This document shows, piece after piece, positions 25,224 to 33,905 of a stretch of 44,879 nucleotides of DNA. The stretch's first letter is position 1, and each line of letters begins with the position of its first letter. This stretch comes from Paenibacillus taihuensis (GTDB lineage Bacteria > Bacillota > Bacilli > Paenibacillales > Paenibacillaceae). The stretch spans positions 1 to 44,879 of the forward strand of contig NZ_QTTN01000048.1 of NCBI RefSeq assembly GCF_003386535.1. The letters are read 5' to 3'. The notes beneath the pieces are model-generated. The model searched no databases, was not told the origin of the DNA, and was given only the letters and a program-made list of their open reading frames with translations. The translations under genes and the position numbers were made by a program.

Positions 25224-27557
25224 GTGGGCATGGACAGCTTTAAACGAAAGACGCCGGAAGAGATTTTGCTATCGATATCGAAGCTTCATCGCGGTACGCT
25301 CAAGATATACATCGGTCCGGTTAGCGGATCGGGGAAAACCTATCACATGCTTCGGGAAGGAAATACGCTGAAGAAACAGGGCATCGATGTCGTCATCTGC
25401 GCCGTATCTACGCTGCAGCGGCCGGAGACGGTAGAGCAGCTGGGCGATCTGGAGCGGGTGCCGAGCATTCATTGGATGAAGGATGGCGTGGAGCAGAAGG
25501 ATCTCAACCTCGATGCGCTGCTGGAGCGCAATCCGGAGGTCGTGCTCGTGGACGCGCTGGCGCATTGCAACAGGCCGGACGCCATGTTTGAGACGCGGCT
25601 GGAAGATATACAGGTTCTGCTCGCCCATCATATCAGCGTCATTACAACCGTTAACGTCTATGAACTGGAGGGCTATACGGAGCTTGCCCAGAAGCTGACT
25701 GGCTTTGCGCCCGAGTGTACGCTCCCAGCAGATACGCTGGAGCTTGCGGATGAAGTCCGTCTCATCGATGTGACGCCGGAGGCGATTCTGAATCGGCTGG
25801 CGGAGGGCAATCTTCGCGGCAATAAGGACGCGACTCTGTTCAAACGCGGCAACCTGGGCGTGTTGCGTGAGCTGGCGCTTCGGGTTGTGGCGGAGGATGT
25901 GAACGTATCGCTGAATGAGCATCGCGAGGAGCTTGGGCTGGTCGGTCCGTCCGGCGCGGCAGAGCGCATCCTGGTGACGACGCAATACCATTGGAACGGA
26001 TCAATCTATGTGCGCAGAGGGCAGCAAATTGCGAAACGGCTGAACGGTGAACTCTTGGTCGTGACCTATCGGGATTTCCGGAGGTCGCTGTCGAAAGAAG
26101 AGGCTGCTTTTCGCAGAAGCATGGTGAAGCTCGTGGAGAAGGTTGGAGGCGGGTTCGAGGAGCTGCCTCTCCCAGGGCGAAGGCGGATTCCTTATACCTT
26201 GATGGCTTATGCATTGCAGCATCATGTCACCCGTATCGTGATGGGCCATTCCAAACAAACGAGATGGCAGGAGCTGTGGCAGGGCTCCGTCGTCAATAAG
26301 ATGCTGCGCATGGCGCGGAATATGGATTTGTTTCTTGTTGCCGACTCTGCCGCGCATGCCGGCGAAAGAGTACTGCCTGCTCATCTGTCAGCCTCCAAGG
26401 AGAAGCAAAAGTACCGCCGTCTGAGCTCGGAGGAAGTGGAAGAGCGGATCGGCCATATGCGGCGCGGCAAGTTCAAGGTGTACATTGGCGCGGCGCCTGG
26501 CGTCGGCAAGACGTATATGATGCTGCGCGACGGAAACGATCTGCTGGGGAAGGGCGTCGACGTAAAGATTGGACTGCTGGAGACGCATAATCGGCAGGAA
26601 ACGCAGCAGCAGATCGGGAGCTTGCCGCTCATCTCGCGACAGAAGATCAGCTATCAAAATGTTCAGCTTGAGGAGATGGATACGGAAGCGATCATCCGGA
26701 GCTGTCCGGAGGTCGTGCTCGTCGATGAGCTAGCGCATACGAATGTGCCGGGGAGCAAGAACAAGAAGCGGTACGAGGATGTGCTTGAAATTCTCGAAGC
26801 GGGCATATCTGTCATTACGACAGTCAATGTGCAGCATCTGGAGAGCTTGAACGATGCCGTTGAACAAATTACGGGCATCCGGGTCCGCGAGACCGTTCCG
26901 GATCATATTCTTCAGCTTGCCGATGAGGTGCAGCTGATTGACGTGGCGCCGGAAGCGCTGCAAAGACGGATGCGCGAAGGCAAAATCTATGCGATGACGA
27001 AGGTCGATCAAGCGCTGAGCAACTTCTTCAAGACAGGCAATCTCATTGCGCTGCGTGAGCTGGCCCTGCGTGAAATCGCCGACGATGTTGACGAGCGGCT
27101 GGAGTCGATCGAGCGAACGAGCTCGCTGCGCGGTCCATGGCGGCGGCAGGAAGTGATCTTTATCGGCGTGAACAGTACCCCGTATGCCGAGCGGCTGATT
27201 CGGCGCGGGTTCCGTACGGCATACCGGTTAAAGGCGGCTTGGTATGTGAACTATGTTCAGGTTGAAGCAGAGCTGTCCGAAGAGCTGAAGCAGCGGCTTA
27301 CTGCGCTTGAGAAGCTCACGGTGCGCTTGGGCGGCAAATTTATCGTGCATCAGGCACGGTGCGACTACAAGCAAATCGCGCAAGTGCTTGCTGCGAAAGC
27401 CGATGAGCTCGGCGCGACTCAGCTCGTCATAGGTCAGTCGAAGCAGACGCTGTGGGAACGATTGGCAAGAGGCTCCGTCGTGAACAAGCTTATTCGGCGG
27501 ACGCGTCATATGGATGTGCTGATCGTGGCAGATTTTGATCCGAATAGCGAGCTATAA
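25224..27557 (+). CDS. kdpD: KdpD sensor protein without kinase, tandemly duplicated (KdpD-USP-KdpD-USP)
   Basis: The 777-residue product contains the cytoplasmic N-terminal KdpD sensor region twice, and no membrane or kinase domains. Copy 1 has a KdpD domain (~20-215) and a universal-stress-like domain (~245-385). Copy 2 repeats this (~410-620, ~640-775). Copy 2 has the canonical P-loop GAAPGVGKT (422-430) and VDELAHTN. Copy 1 has GPVSGSGKT (31-39) and VDALAHCN, so the acidic residue after D110 is Ala; its ATPase is probably impaired. Both copies keep ISVITTVNV and the LADEV.LIDV.PEA block, and both stress-like domains end in GxSKQTxWxxLxxGSVVNK. GTG 25224 has GGAGGGG nine bases upstream; ATG 25230 is possible. 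The kinase half is the next gene. Confidence 0.9.
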   Translation: MGMDSFKRKTPEEILLSISKLHRGTLKIYIGPVSGSGKTYHMLREGNTLKKQGIDVVICAVSTLQRPETVEQLGDLERVPSIHWMKDGVEQKDLNLDALLERNPEVVLVDALAHCNRPDAMFETRLEDIQVLLAHHISVITTVNVYELEGYTELAQKLTGFAPECTLPADTLELADEVRLIDVTPEAILNRLAEGNLRGNKDATLFKRGNLGVLRELALRVVAEDVNVSLNEHREELGLVGPSGAAERILVTTQYHWNGSIYVRRGQQIAKRLNGELLVVTYRDFRRSLSKEEAAFRRSMVKLVEKVGGGFEELPLPGRRRIPYTLMAYALQHHVTRIVMGHSKQTRWQELWQGSVVNKMLRMARNMDLFLVADSAAHAGERVLPAHLSASKEKQKYRRLSSEEVEERIGHMRRGKFKVYIGAAPGVGKTYMMLRDGNDLLGKGVDVKIGLLETHNRQETQQQIGSLPLISRQKISYQNVQLEEMDTEAIIRSCPEVVLVDELAHTNVPGSKNKKRYEDVLEILEAGISVITTVNVQHLESLNDAVEQITGIRVRETVPDHILQLADEVQLIDVAPEALQRRMREGKIYAMTKVDQALSNFFKTGNLIALRELALREIADDVDERLESIERTSSLRGPWRRQEVIFIGVNSTPYAERLIRRGFRTAYRLKAAWYVNYVQVEAELSEELKQRLTALEKLTVRLGGKFIVHQARCDYKQIAQVLAAKADELGATQLVIGQSKQTLWERLARGSVVNKLIRRTRHMDVLIVADFDPNSEL

Positions 27558-27591
27558 TAGAATGAATGGCAGATGCGAGTAGTGGGATGTG

Positions 27592-29283
27592 ATGAGAATG
27601 GACGCAGCGCGGGGAAAAGGGCGAGGAGCGCATGCTGCACTGCCTTGGGCTTGGCTGCCGTATGTTTCCGTGACGGTGGTCGTGGTGCTGCTGACTGTGC
27701 TTCTGCATGCGGTGGGACTCGGTTATGACCGGGTCAATATTGTGTTGCTGTATTTATTTCCGGTGCTGTTCAGCGCCGTTTATTGGGGAATTGGGCCATC
27801 ATTCTATACGGCGGCGATTAGTGTATTGGCGTTCGATTTCTTCTTCGTGCCGCCATTCTTCAGCTTCTCTGTGGATGATCTGCGGTACTTGTTCTCCTTC
27901 TTCGTTTACTTGGCAGTTGCCGCATTGACCGCGACGCTTGCGGCGAGGCTGAAGCTGCAGCTTCGGTATGCGAGGCAGCGCGAGGCGCATACGGCATCGC
28001 TGTATACCCTTAGCAGGCAGATGACAGCGATCTCGGATTTGCAGACGCTGCTGAGCAATGTGTGCCGGCAAGTGTCGGCGACGCTGGATGCGGCGCAAGT
28101 GGTGATCTATTTGCCACGCGGCAGCGGCAACGGCAGTGGAAGCGGAGACGGAAGCGGGACCGGTGAGCAGGAGCTTCAGTTGGCCGCAACATCGTCGGTG
28201 AGCGGTGATGAGGCGGTTTTTGGCAGCGGAGAATCCGAAATGGTTATCGCGAAGTGGGTGTTCCGGCACGGCGAGATGGCAGGCAGAGGCTCCGGCACGC
28301 TGCGGGAATATTCGGGATTGTATGTGCCCTTGCGCACGGAGGAGCGAATCTATGGCGTGCTCGCTGTCCAGACCGCGAATGGGAACGAAGCGGCGGTGTT
28401 CACACAAGAGAACAAGAGACTCCTCGAAGCATTCGGCGGCTTGACGGCTACCGCGATTGCCCGCGTGAAGCTCGGGGAGGAGGCGAAGCTCGCGCATTTG
28501 ACAGCCGAGTCGGAGCGGCTGCGGACAGCGCTGCTCGACTCGGTGTCGCATGAGCTGCGCACGCCGCTGGCGACCATTATCGGCTCCGCAACGGGGCTCA
28601 TCGAAGGGGAGCCAATCTTCAGCTCCGCCGATCGGCTGGAGCTGCTCGCTACGATCAGGGACGGCGCGCTGCGGATGAACCGGCTCGTGACGAACCTGCT
28701 CGGCATGGTGAAGCTGGAGAGCGGCATGCTTCGGCTGCGCATGAGCTTCTGCGACGTCGAAGATATGCTCGGCGTTGTGCTGGCGCAGGTGAAGAATTAT
28801 CAGCAGCACCGTCGCATTCGGATTCAGCTGCCTTCGCATCCGTCGTATTTTGCAGGAGATGAAGTGCTGCTGGAGCAGGTGCTCGTGAACGTGCTCAGCA
28901 ATGCAATTAAGTATTCGCCGGATGGCAGCGAGATCGTAATTGCGGTGCAAGAGGATACGGCGTCGCAGCAAGTTATCATCACGGTAGCGGATGAGGGGCT
29001 GGGTATTCCAAAGGGCGAGGAAGAGCGGATCTTCGAGAAGTTTTACCGCGCAAGCAGCGCGAGTCATGTGACCGGAACGGGACTGGGGCTCGCGATATGC
29101 AAAGGTATTGTGGAGGCACATGGCGGCACGATTACGGCGGAACAGCCGGCGGCCGCGAGCGGGAACGGAAACGGCAATGGAAACGGAAAAGGGGCAGTGA
29201 TTCGTATCGCGCTTCCGATCGGGAACCGTGAGGCGATTGATCGCATGACGGCGGAAGAGGAAAGGAGAAGTGAGGACGTATGA
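27592..29283 (+). CDS. KdpD-like sensor histidine kinase (DUF4118-GAF-HisKA-HATPase)
   Basis: This is the C-terminal half of a classical KdpD as its own gene, about 563 residues. Four membrane helices of the DUF4118 type (about 17-125; VNIVLLYLFPVLFSAVYWG, FFFVPPFFSFSVDD) come first. They are followed by a GAF-like domain (~145-300), HisKA with SVSHELRTPLATIIG and HATPase (NVLSNAIKYSPDG, ADEGLGIP, GTGLGLAICKGIVEAHGG). Two low-complexity runs stand out: a Gly/Ser/Asn-rich insert in the GAF region and a Gly-Asn run just before the final strand. The start is uncertain (GTG 27589, ATG 27592 or ATG 27598; no strong ribosome site). It overlaps kdpE by four bases (ATGA). Confidence 0.92.
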   Translation: MRMDAARGKGRGAHAALPWAWLPYVSVTVVVVLLTVLLHAVGLGYDRVNIVLLYLFPVLFSAVYWGIGPSFYTAAISVLAFDFFFVPPFFSFSVDDLRYLFSFFVYLAVAALTATLAARLKLQLRYARQREAHTASLYTLSRQMTAISDLQTLLSNVCRQVSATLDAAQVVIYLPRGSGNGSGSGDGSGTGEQELQLAATSSVSGDEAVFGSGESEMVIAKWVFRHGEMAGRGSGTLREYSGLYVPLRTEERIYGVLAVQTANGNEAAVFTQENKRLLEAFGGLTATAIARVKLGEEAKLAHLTAESERLRTALLDSVSHELRTPLATIIGSATGLIEGEPIFSSADRLELLATIRDGALRMNRLVTNLLGMVKLESGMLRLRMSFCDVEDMLGVVLAQVKNYQQHRRIRIQLPSHPSYFAGDEVLLEQVLVNVLSNAIKYSPDGSEIVIAVQEDTASQQVIITVADEGLGIPKGEEERIFEKFYRASSASHVTGTGLGLAICKGIVEAHGGTITAEQPAAASGNGNGNGNGKGAVIRIALPIGNREAIDRMTAEEERRSEDV

Positions 29284-29984
29284 CAGCGACAGGCGGAAAC
29301 GGTGCGCGCATTCTCGTTATTGATGACGAGCCGCAGATCGTGAAGCTGCTTCGGGTGACGCTGCAGGCGCATCACTTCGAGGTGCATGAAGCAGCTAACG
29401 GAGGGACGGGCATCTATCAGGCGAGCATCGTCCATCCGGATCTTATTGTGCTGGACTTGGGGCTGCCGGACATGTCCGGCATGGAGGTGCTGCAGCGGGT
29501 GCGCGAGTGGTCGCGCGTGCCGATCATTGTGCTGACGGCGAAGGAGCGCGAGGATGATAAGATCGCCGCGCTCGACAGCGGCGCGGACGATTATGTGACG
29601 AAGCCGTTCGGCATGGGCGAGCTGCTCGCCCGCATCCGCGTAGCGCTGCGGCATGTGGCGAGCTCGACGAATGAGCCGATACTGCAGTTCGGCGGCTTGA
29701 AGCTCGATCTGGCGCAGCGGCTTGTGGAGCTGGACGGCAATCGGGTGAAGTTGACGCCGACTGAGTACGACCTGCTGAAGGTGCTTGCGTCGAATGCTGG
29801 CAAAGTCATCACCCAGCGCCAGCTGCTGCAGCAGGTGTGGGGCGGGCATCATCATGAATCCGACAGCCACTACCTGCGCATCTACATCGGTCATCTCCGC
29901 AAGAAGCTGGAAGAGGACCCGACAAGGCCGAAGTTTATCGAGACGGAGCCGGGCATCGGGTATCGATTCTTGTTGCAAGATTAA
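29280..29984 (+). CDS. kdpE: Response regulator KdpE
   Basis: This 234-residue OmpR-family regulator has a receiver domain (about 10-122; IDDEPQ, phosphoacceptor D59 in VLDLGLPD, K in DDYVTKPFG). Its C-terminal winged helix (about 135-232) contains the typical KLTPTEYDLLKVL and HYLRIYIGHLRKKLEEDP. In other bacteria KdpE turns on kdpFABC at low potassium or high osmolarity. Its likely targets here are the two modules at 19903 and 20417. The ATG overlaps the kinase stop codon. Confidence 0.96.
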   Translation: MTATGGNGARILVIDDEPQIVKLLRVTLQAHHFEVHEAANGGTGIYQASIVHPDLIVLDLGLPDMSGMEVLQRVREWSRVPIIVLTAKEREDDKIAALDSGADDYVTKPFGMGELLARIRVALRHVASSTNEPILQFGGLKLDLAQRLVELDGNRVKLTPTEYDLLKVLASNAGKVITQRQLLQQVWGGHHHESDSHYLRIYIGHLRKKLEEDPTRPKFIETEPGIGYRFLLQD

Positions 29985-30009
29985 TAGCGAATCTCATCAA
30001 CTAAAAGAG

Positions 30010-30052
30010 AAGCTCCCGTACGAAGGAACGTCCCTCGTGCAGGAGCTTTCTT
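30010..30052. terminator. Terminator between kdpE and the solute-binding protein gene
   Basis: A long stem (AAGCTCCCGTACGA with its complement through two G-U pairs, ending GGAGCTT) is followed by TCTTGTT. It ends the kdp transcript and may also act on the convergent gene. Confidence 0.75.
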
Positions 30053-30060
30053 GTTACCTT

Positions 30061-30115
30061 TAACTTACCTTCAACTTACCTTCAACTCACCTTCAACTTA
30101 CCTCCAACTCGCCTA
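30061..30115. repeat. 11-bp tandem repeat (5 copies) running into a stop codon
   Basis: Five head-to-tail units of the form CAACTTACCTT, with one to three differences in the later units, run from 30061 to 30115; a partial unit precedes them. The last unit contains the stop codon (CTA on this strand, TAG on the coding strand) of the minus-strand solute-binding protein gene. Confidence 0.8.
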
Positions 30116-31735
30116 ATTACCGGCTTTCCAATCGTTAATCTGCTTCTGCATCTCGGCGATGATCTTCTCCGCGCCGGCAGATTTCAGCTTCGACAGGAAC
30201 TCGTTGTATTTCTCTTCGGAAGTGACGCCGAGGTTGATCGCGCGCGAGTATTCATCCCATACCGCCGTCGCTTTCGCTATCTCGCCTTTGACCGGCTCCG
30301 CATCGAAAGTGAAGCCAAGCAGCTTGGAAGGCAGCGCATCGGCGTTGACCTTCTTCGTTTGCTCCCAAACATCGGCAGGCATACCTTTCTCCACGTTCGC
30401 GAGGAAGTTCGAAGCGAACATCCAAGGCACCTGCGGGTTATAGCCCTGTTGGTTATCGCCTGGAATCATCAAGCCGTCGGAGTCGATTTTGTAATGATCG
30501 TCCTTGATGCCGAAGTTGAGCAGATTGTACAGATCTTTGTCCGTGTTAAGCAGCTCGAGCAGCATCATCGCCCGTTCCGGGTTCTTCGAGTTGCGGTTGA
30601 TCGCCATCATCGTTGCCGTAATACCGCCTGTCGTTAAGTGAGCAGTGCCTGCAGGCACTTCGACGTACGGCTCGCCGCCGAGGGCAGAGCTGAGGTTCGC
30701 GCCGCCTGGCTTGAACGCGCCGCCAATGTTGAAGATGAATTTGCCGGCTTTGCCATCCACCCAATCATCGGACTTCTTCGACAGACGCTCTTTTGCGTTC
30801 AGATAACCTTTGGCATTCCAGTCCCGCATTGTTGCAAGGAACTTCTTGAAGCCGTCCGACTCAAACTGGTTGACGACCGTAAGCGAATCATCATTAAAGG
30901 CGACGACGCCCGGCACGTTAATGCCGACGATTGCTTCTACGTTGAAGAAGTCCGGGTCAATGCCGATGACCGGATATTTCTGCGGATTGTCTTTCTTGAC
31001 CGCTTGAATGAACGGCTCGAGCAGGTTCAGCGTGTCCGGACCGATTTTGCCGCCGATCGCATTCATGTCGAGAGCGTACTTGTCGATCAGCGACTTCGGT
31101 ACTGCAACAGCAGGCGTACGCGCAGAAATTTGCTGATTCACGAAGCCATAGATTTGACCTTTAATCTTCGTAGCATCCCAGAAGGAAGCGGGCATGGAAG
31201 CGTAGGATTGCGGTGCATACTTGGCAAGCAGATCGTCAAGCGGGAGGAAAGCGCCTTTCGCTACGTTCTGGGTGTAGTTGTTGATCCAGCCCGCTGTGAA
31301 CGTGATGTCATACGGTTCGCCGGAAGCGATAACGACTTGCATCTTCTGATCATAGTCGCCGAACGGAATCGCTTTGAAATCAATCGTCGCATTGATCTTG
31401 GATTTGACGACTTTATTCACTTCCGCGAACACTTTATCCTGCTCAGGCTGAGGCCAGTTTCCCGGGAAATACCAGGTCAGCTTCACCTCTGGGAGGTCTG
31501 CTGTCGTATTCGCCGCCGTCCCGCCGGAATTATCCGTTGCTGCCGCGTTGCCCGATGTATCTGTATTTGAGCTGTCCGCTGCTGCTGAATCATTCTTCGC
31601 TGTGTTGTTCGATGCCCCAGAACTATTGTTATTGTTGCTGGAATTGCTGCCGCATGCTGCTGCGAGCATGCTGAAGACGAGCAGAATGATCGTACATACT
31701 AGGCCAAGCTTTGACATTCGGACTGCTCTTTGCAT
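30113..31735 (-). CDS. Extracellular solute-binding lipoprotein of a CUT1-type sugar ABC transporter
   Basis: The product has 540 residues. A lipoprotein signal (MLAAAC, Cys28 as lipidation site) is followed by a Ser/Asn/Asp/Thr-rich tether of about 60 residues and the binding domain, which begins LPEVKLTWYFPGNWPQ. It resembles the large (500-560 residue) LplA/YtcQ-type binding proteins of Paenibacillus that take up complex oligosaccharides. The sugar cannot be told. ATG 31735 is chosen because AGGGAGG lies nine bases upstream; the open frame extends further but without a site. It is the last gene of a three-gene minus-strand operon after two permeases. No ATPase is encoded; such systems use a shared MsmX-type ATPase elsewhere. 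Confidence 0.93.
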   Translation of the reverse strand: MQRAVRMSKLGLVCTIILLVFSMLAAACGSNSSNNNNSSGASNNTAKNDSAAADSSNTDTSGNAAATDNSGGTAANTTADLPEVKLTWYFPGNWPQPEQDKVFAEVNKVVKSKINATIDFKAIPFGDYDQKMQVVIASGEPYDITFTAGWINNYTQNVAKGAFLPLDDLLAKYAPQSYASMPASFWDATKIKGQIYGFVNQQISARTPAVAVPKSLIDKYALDMNAIGGKIGPDTLNLLEPFIQAVKKDNPQKYPVIGIDPDFFNVEAIVGINVPGVVAFNDDSLTVVNQFESDGFKKFLATMRDWNAKGYLNAKERLSKKSDDWVDGKAGKFIFNIGGAFKPGGANLSSALGGEPYVEVPAGTAHLTTGGITATMMAINRNSKNPERAMMLLELLNTDKDLYNLLNFGIKDDHYKIDSDGLMIPGDNQQGYNPQVPWMFASNFLANVEKGMPADVWEQTKKVNADALPSKLLGFTFDAEPVKGEIAKATAVWDEYSRAINLGVTSEEKYNEFLSKLKSAGAEKIIAEMQKQINDWKAGN

Positions 31736-31833
31736 CGTGAATCCTCCCTTTTTGTTTAACCCGCTTATCTTAAAATGGATGGCCGGTCCATGTTTAAGCA
31801 CCTTTGTCCTTGCTTTCCTTACACTTCCGACAT

Positions 31834-32724
31834 TTATCCCTTCACAGCACCGACCGTAAGTCCTCGCACAAAATATTTTTGAAAGAAAGGGAATACCGCC
31901 AGCATCGGTCCAGCAGCGAGAATCGCCATAGCCATGCGCGCGGATTCTGAAGGCAATACGACGTTCTTCATGCTAGCCGGCATCATATTCGTGGAACTTG
32001 TGAGGAACGAGATGTTGTTCATCATCCGATAGAGCATATATTGAAGCGGGACGAGATGCTCCTCTTCGATATAGAGCAGGCTGAGCCACCAGTCGTTCCA
32101 GTACTGCAGCATCGTGAACAGGGCAACGGTAGCGAGCCCCGGCTTGGCAAGCGGAAGCACGATCTGGAAGAAGATCCGGAACTCGCTCGCCCCGTCGATC
32201 ATGCAGGACTCGATGATGTGGTACGGAATTTTCTGCATAAACGACCGCAGCAGCAAAATAAACCAAGGTACCGCCAAGTACGGCAGGATGAGCACCCAAA
32301 TCGTGTTCTTCAGATGGAGATAGTTGCTGATCAGAATGTACGTCGGCACTAACCCGCCGTTGAACAGCATCGTGAAGAAGACGTAGAAGCTGAGGCTGTT
32401 CTTGAATTTGTAATCATGGCGGGATAGGGCGTAAGCGATGCCGGCCATGAATAGGACAGCGCATACCGTACCGACGACGCTGACGATGATGGAAACTTTG
32501 AAGGCGCCGAGCAGCTGGAGCGGTCGGTATAGCACATAGGTATAAGCGTTGAGATCGAACTGGCGGGGCCAGAGACTGTAGCCATTCTTCAGAATATCGA
32601 CCTCGTTGCTGAACGAGACGGACAGAACGGAGATGAGCGGTACGATACACGCAAGACTAAACAGGACGAATACGAGATGAATGAGGAGCTGGGGGATTCT
32701 TTTCTTCAAGGGCACGGCGGTCAT
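31834..32724 (-). CDS. Sugar ABC transporter permease (LplC/MalG type)
   Basis: This 296-residue protein has six membrane helices. The ABC-permease coupling motif ESCMIDGASEFRIFFQIVLPLAKPGLA (EAA loop, about residues 170-195) is clear. The N-terminal VSFSNEVDILKNGYSLWP is typical of the LplC/YesQ subfamily. It pairs with the permease upstream to form the channel. A perfect AGGAGGTGA ribosome site lies before the ATG. It follows the partner permease by 15 bases. Confidence 0.94.
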   Translation of the reverse strand: MTAVPLKKRIPQLLIHLVFVLFSLACIVPLISVLSVSFSNEVDILKNGYSLWPRQFDLNAYTYVLYRPLQLLGAFKVSIIVSVVGTVCAVLFMAGIAYALSRHDYKFKNSLSFYVFFTMLFNGGLVPTYILISNYLHLKNTIWVLILPYLAVPWFILLLRSFMQKIPYHIIESCMIDGASEFRIFFQIVLPLAKPGLATVALFTMLQYWNDWWLSLLYIEEEHLVPLQYMLYRMMNNISFLTSSTNMMPASMKNVVLPSESARMAMAILAAGPMLAVFPFFQKYFVRGLTVGAVKG

Positions 32725-32739
32725 GCGCTCACCTCCTGG

Positions 32740-33666
32740 TTAGAATAGTTTGTTATCGTCATCGATCTTCCGCACCACATAGTTACTGATCAGCACGACG
32801 ATGAAGCCCATGACCGACTGGAATAAGCCCACTGCCGAAGACATGCCGATATCGCCGGATACCTTCAGCATGCGGTACACATACGTATCGATTACCTGGG
32901 TCACCGGGAACAGCTGGCCAACCTCCCTGGGCACGAAGAAGAAGAGGCCGAAGTCGGAGTAGAAGATTTTGCCGATCGACAGCAGAGTCATAATGGTAAT
33001 GAGCGGCATGATCAGCGGTACGGTAATGTTGCGAATGACTTGAAGCTTGGAGGCACCATCGATTTCAGCAGCTTCGAAGTACTCTTGCGAGATGCCTAGA
33101 ATACCCGCATAGAAAATAATGCTGACATATCCGAGCCCCTTCCAAATATTAATGAGGGTGAGCAGGATCGGCCAAATCCACGTTTCCGAGTAGAAGTCGA
33201 AGGATTCGTACCCGAGCTTGCTGAGCCAGGTGCTGATGACGCCATATGGACCGATGAACGAGTACGCCATGTACGCGACGATGATCCAGGAGAAGAAGTA
33301 CGGGAAGAAGAAGATGGTCTGATAGGCCTTCAGCCATTTGCGGCTAAGCACCTCATTAAGCAAGATGGCGAAGACGACGGACATGAAGGTTCCTACTCCA
33401 ATGAACACAATGTTATAGAGCAGTGTGTTGCGGATAACGAGCCAGGCATCGTTCGAGGTGAAGAAGAACTTGATGTTGTCGAAGCCGACCCAGGGGCTGT
33501 GGACAATGCCATCGGTGTAATTAATGTTCTTGAATGCGATAAAGATGCCGCCCATCGGCACGTACGAGAAGACGAGGATGATGAGCATCGCGGGAAGCGC
33601 CAGCAGCGTTAACTGCAGATTCTTCTTGAAATGTCGCGACGGCGACAGGAAGGGGAGTTTGAACAC
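32740..33666 (-). CDS. Sugar ABC transporter permease (LplB/YtcP type)
   Basis: This protein of about 309 residues has six membrane helices, beginning LLALPAMLIILVFSYVPMGGIFIAFKN, with the coupling loop EAAEIDGASKLQVIRNITVPLIMPLI. It is the first gene of the importer operon. The start is uncertain: GTG 33666 has AAAGGAG 11 bases upstream, while an ATG at 33708 has no visible ribosome site but would add 14 residues. The AraC regulator gene reads the other way from 33906, so the ~200-base gap should hold both promoters. I see no clear -10/-35 pair there. Confidence 0.9.
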   Translation of the reverse strand: MFKLPFLSPSRHFKKNLQLTLLALPAMLIILVFSYVPMGGIFIAFKNINYTDGIVHSPWVGFDNIKFFFTSNDAWLVIRNTLLYNIVFIGVGTFMSVVFAILLNEVLSRKWLKAYQTIFFFPYFFSWIIVAYMAYSFIGPYGVISTWLSKLGYESFDFYSETWIWPILLTLINIWKGLGYVSIIFYAGILGISQEYFEAAEIDGASKLQVIRNITVPLIMPLITIMTLLSIGKIFYSDFGLFFFVPREVGQLFPVTQVIDTYVYRMLKVSGDIGMSSAVGLFQSVMGFIVVLISNYVVRKIDDDNKLF

Positions 33667-33905
33667 GAGCAAGCCCACTCCTTTGCGGTATGATGGTTGC
33701 GCTGTCATTCATGTCTTGATCATAGGGGAAGGACGGCTATGGGGCAATTTCTCAATCGGGATATGAGTTCGATTTTGGGCGAAATGGGTAGTTCTCAAAT
33801 CCGATTTTTGTTCGCAAAGTGGTCTTTTAGCCGCTAGTTACGGGAGAATCCGTTGATGAGAATTCCGGTTGTGTGATAGGCTTGATTGGAAGGAGTTGAG
33901 TTGCG

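Noticed and set aside
27799..29121. 440-codon minus-strand ORF opposite the KdpD-like kinase
   Set aside because: It is an antisense shadow caused by GC-rich third positions; it has no start signal and no recognisable domain.
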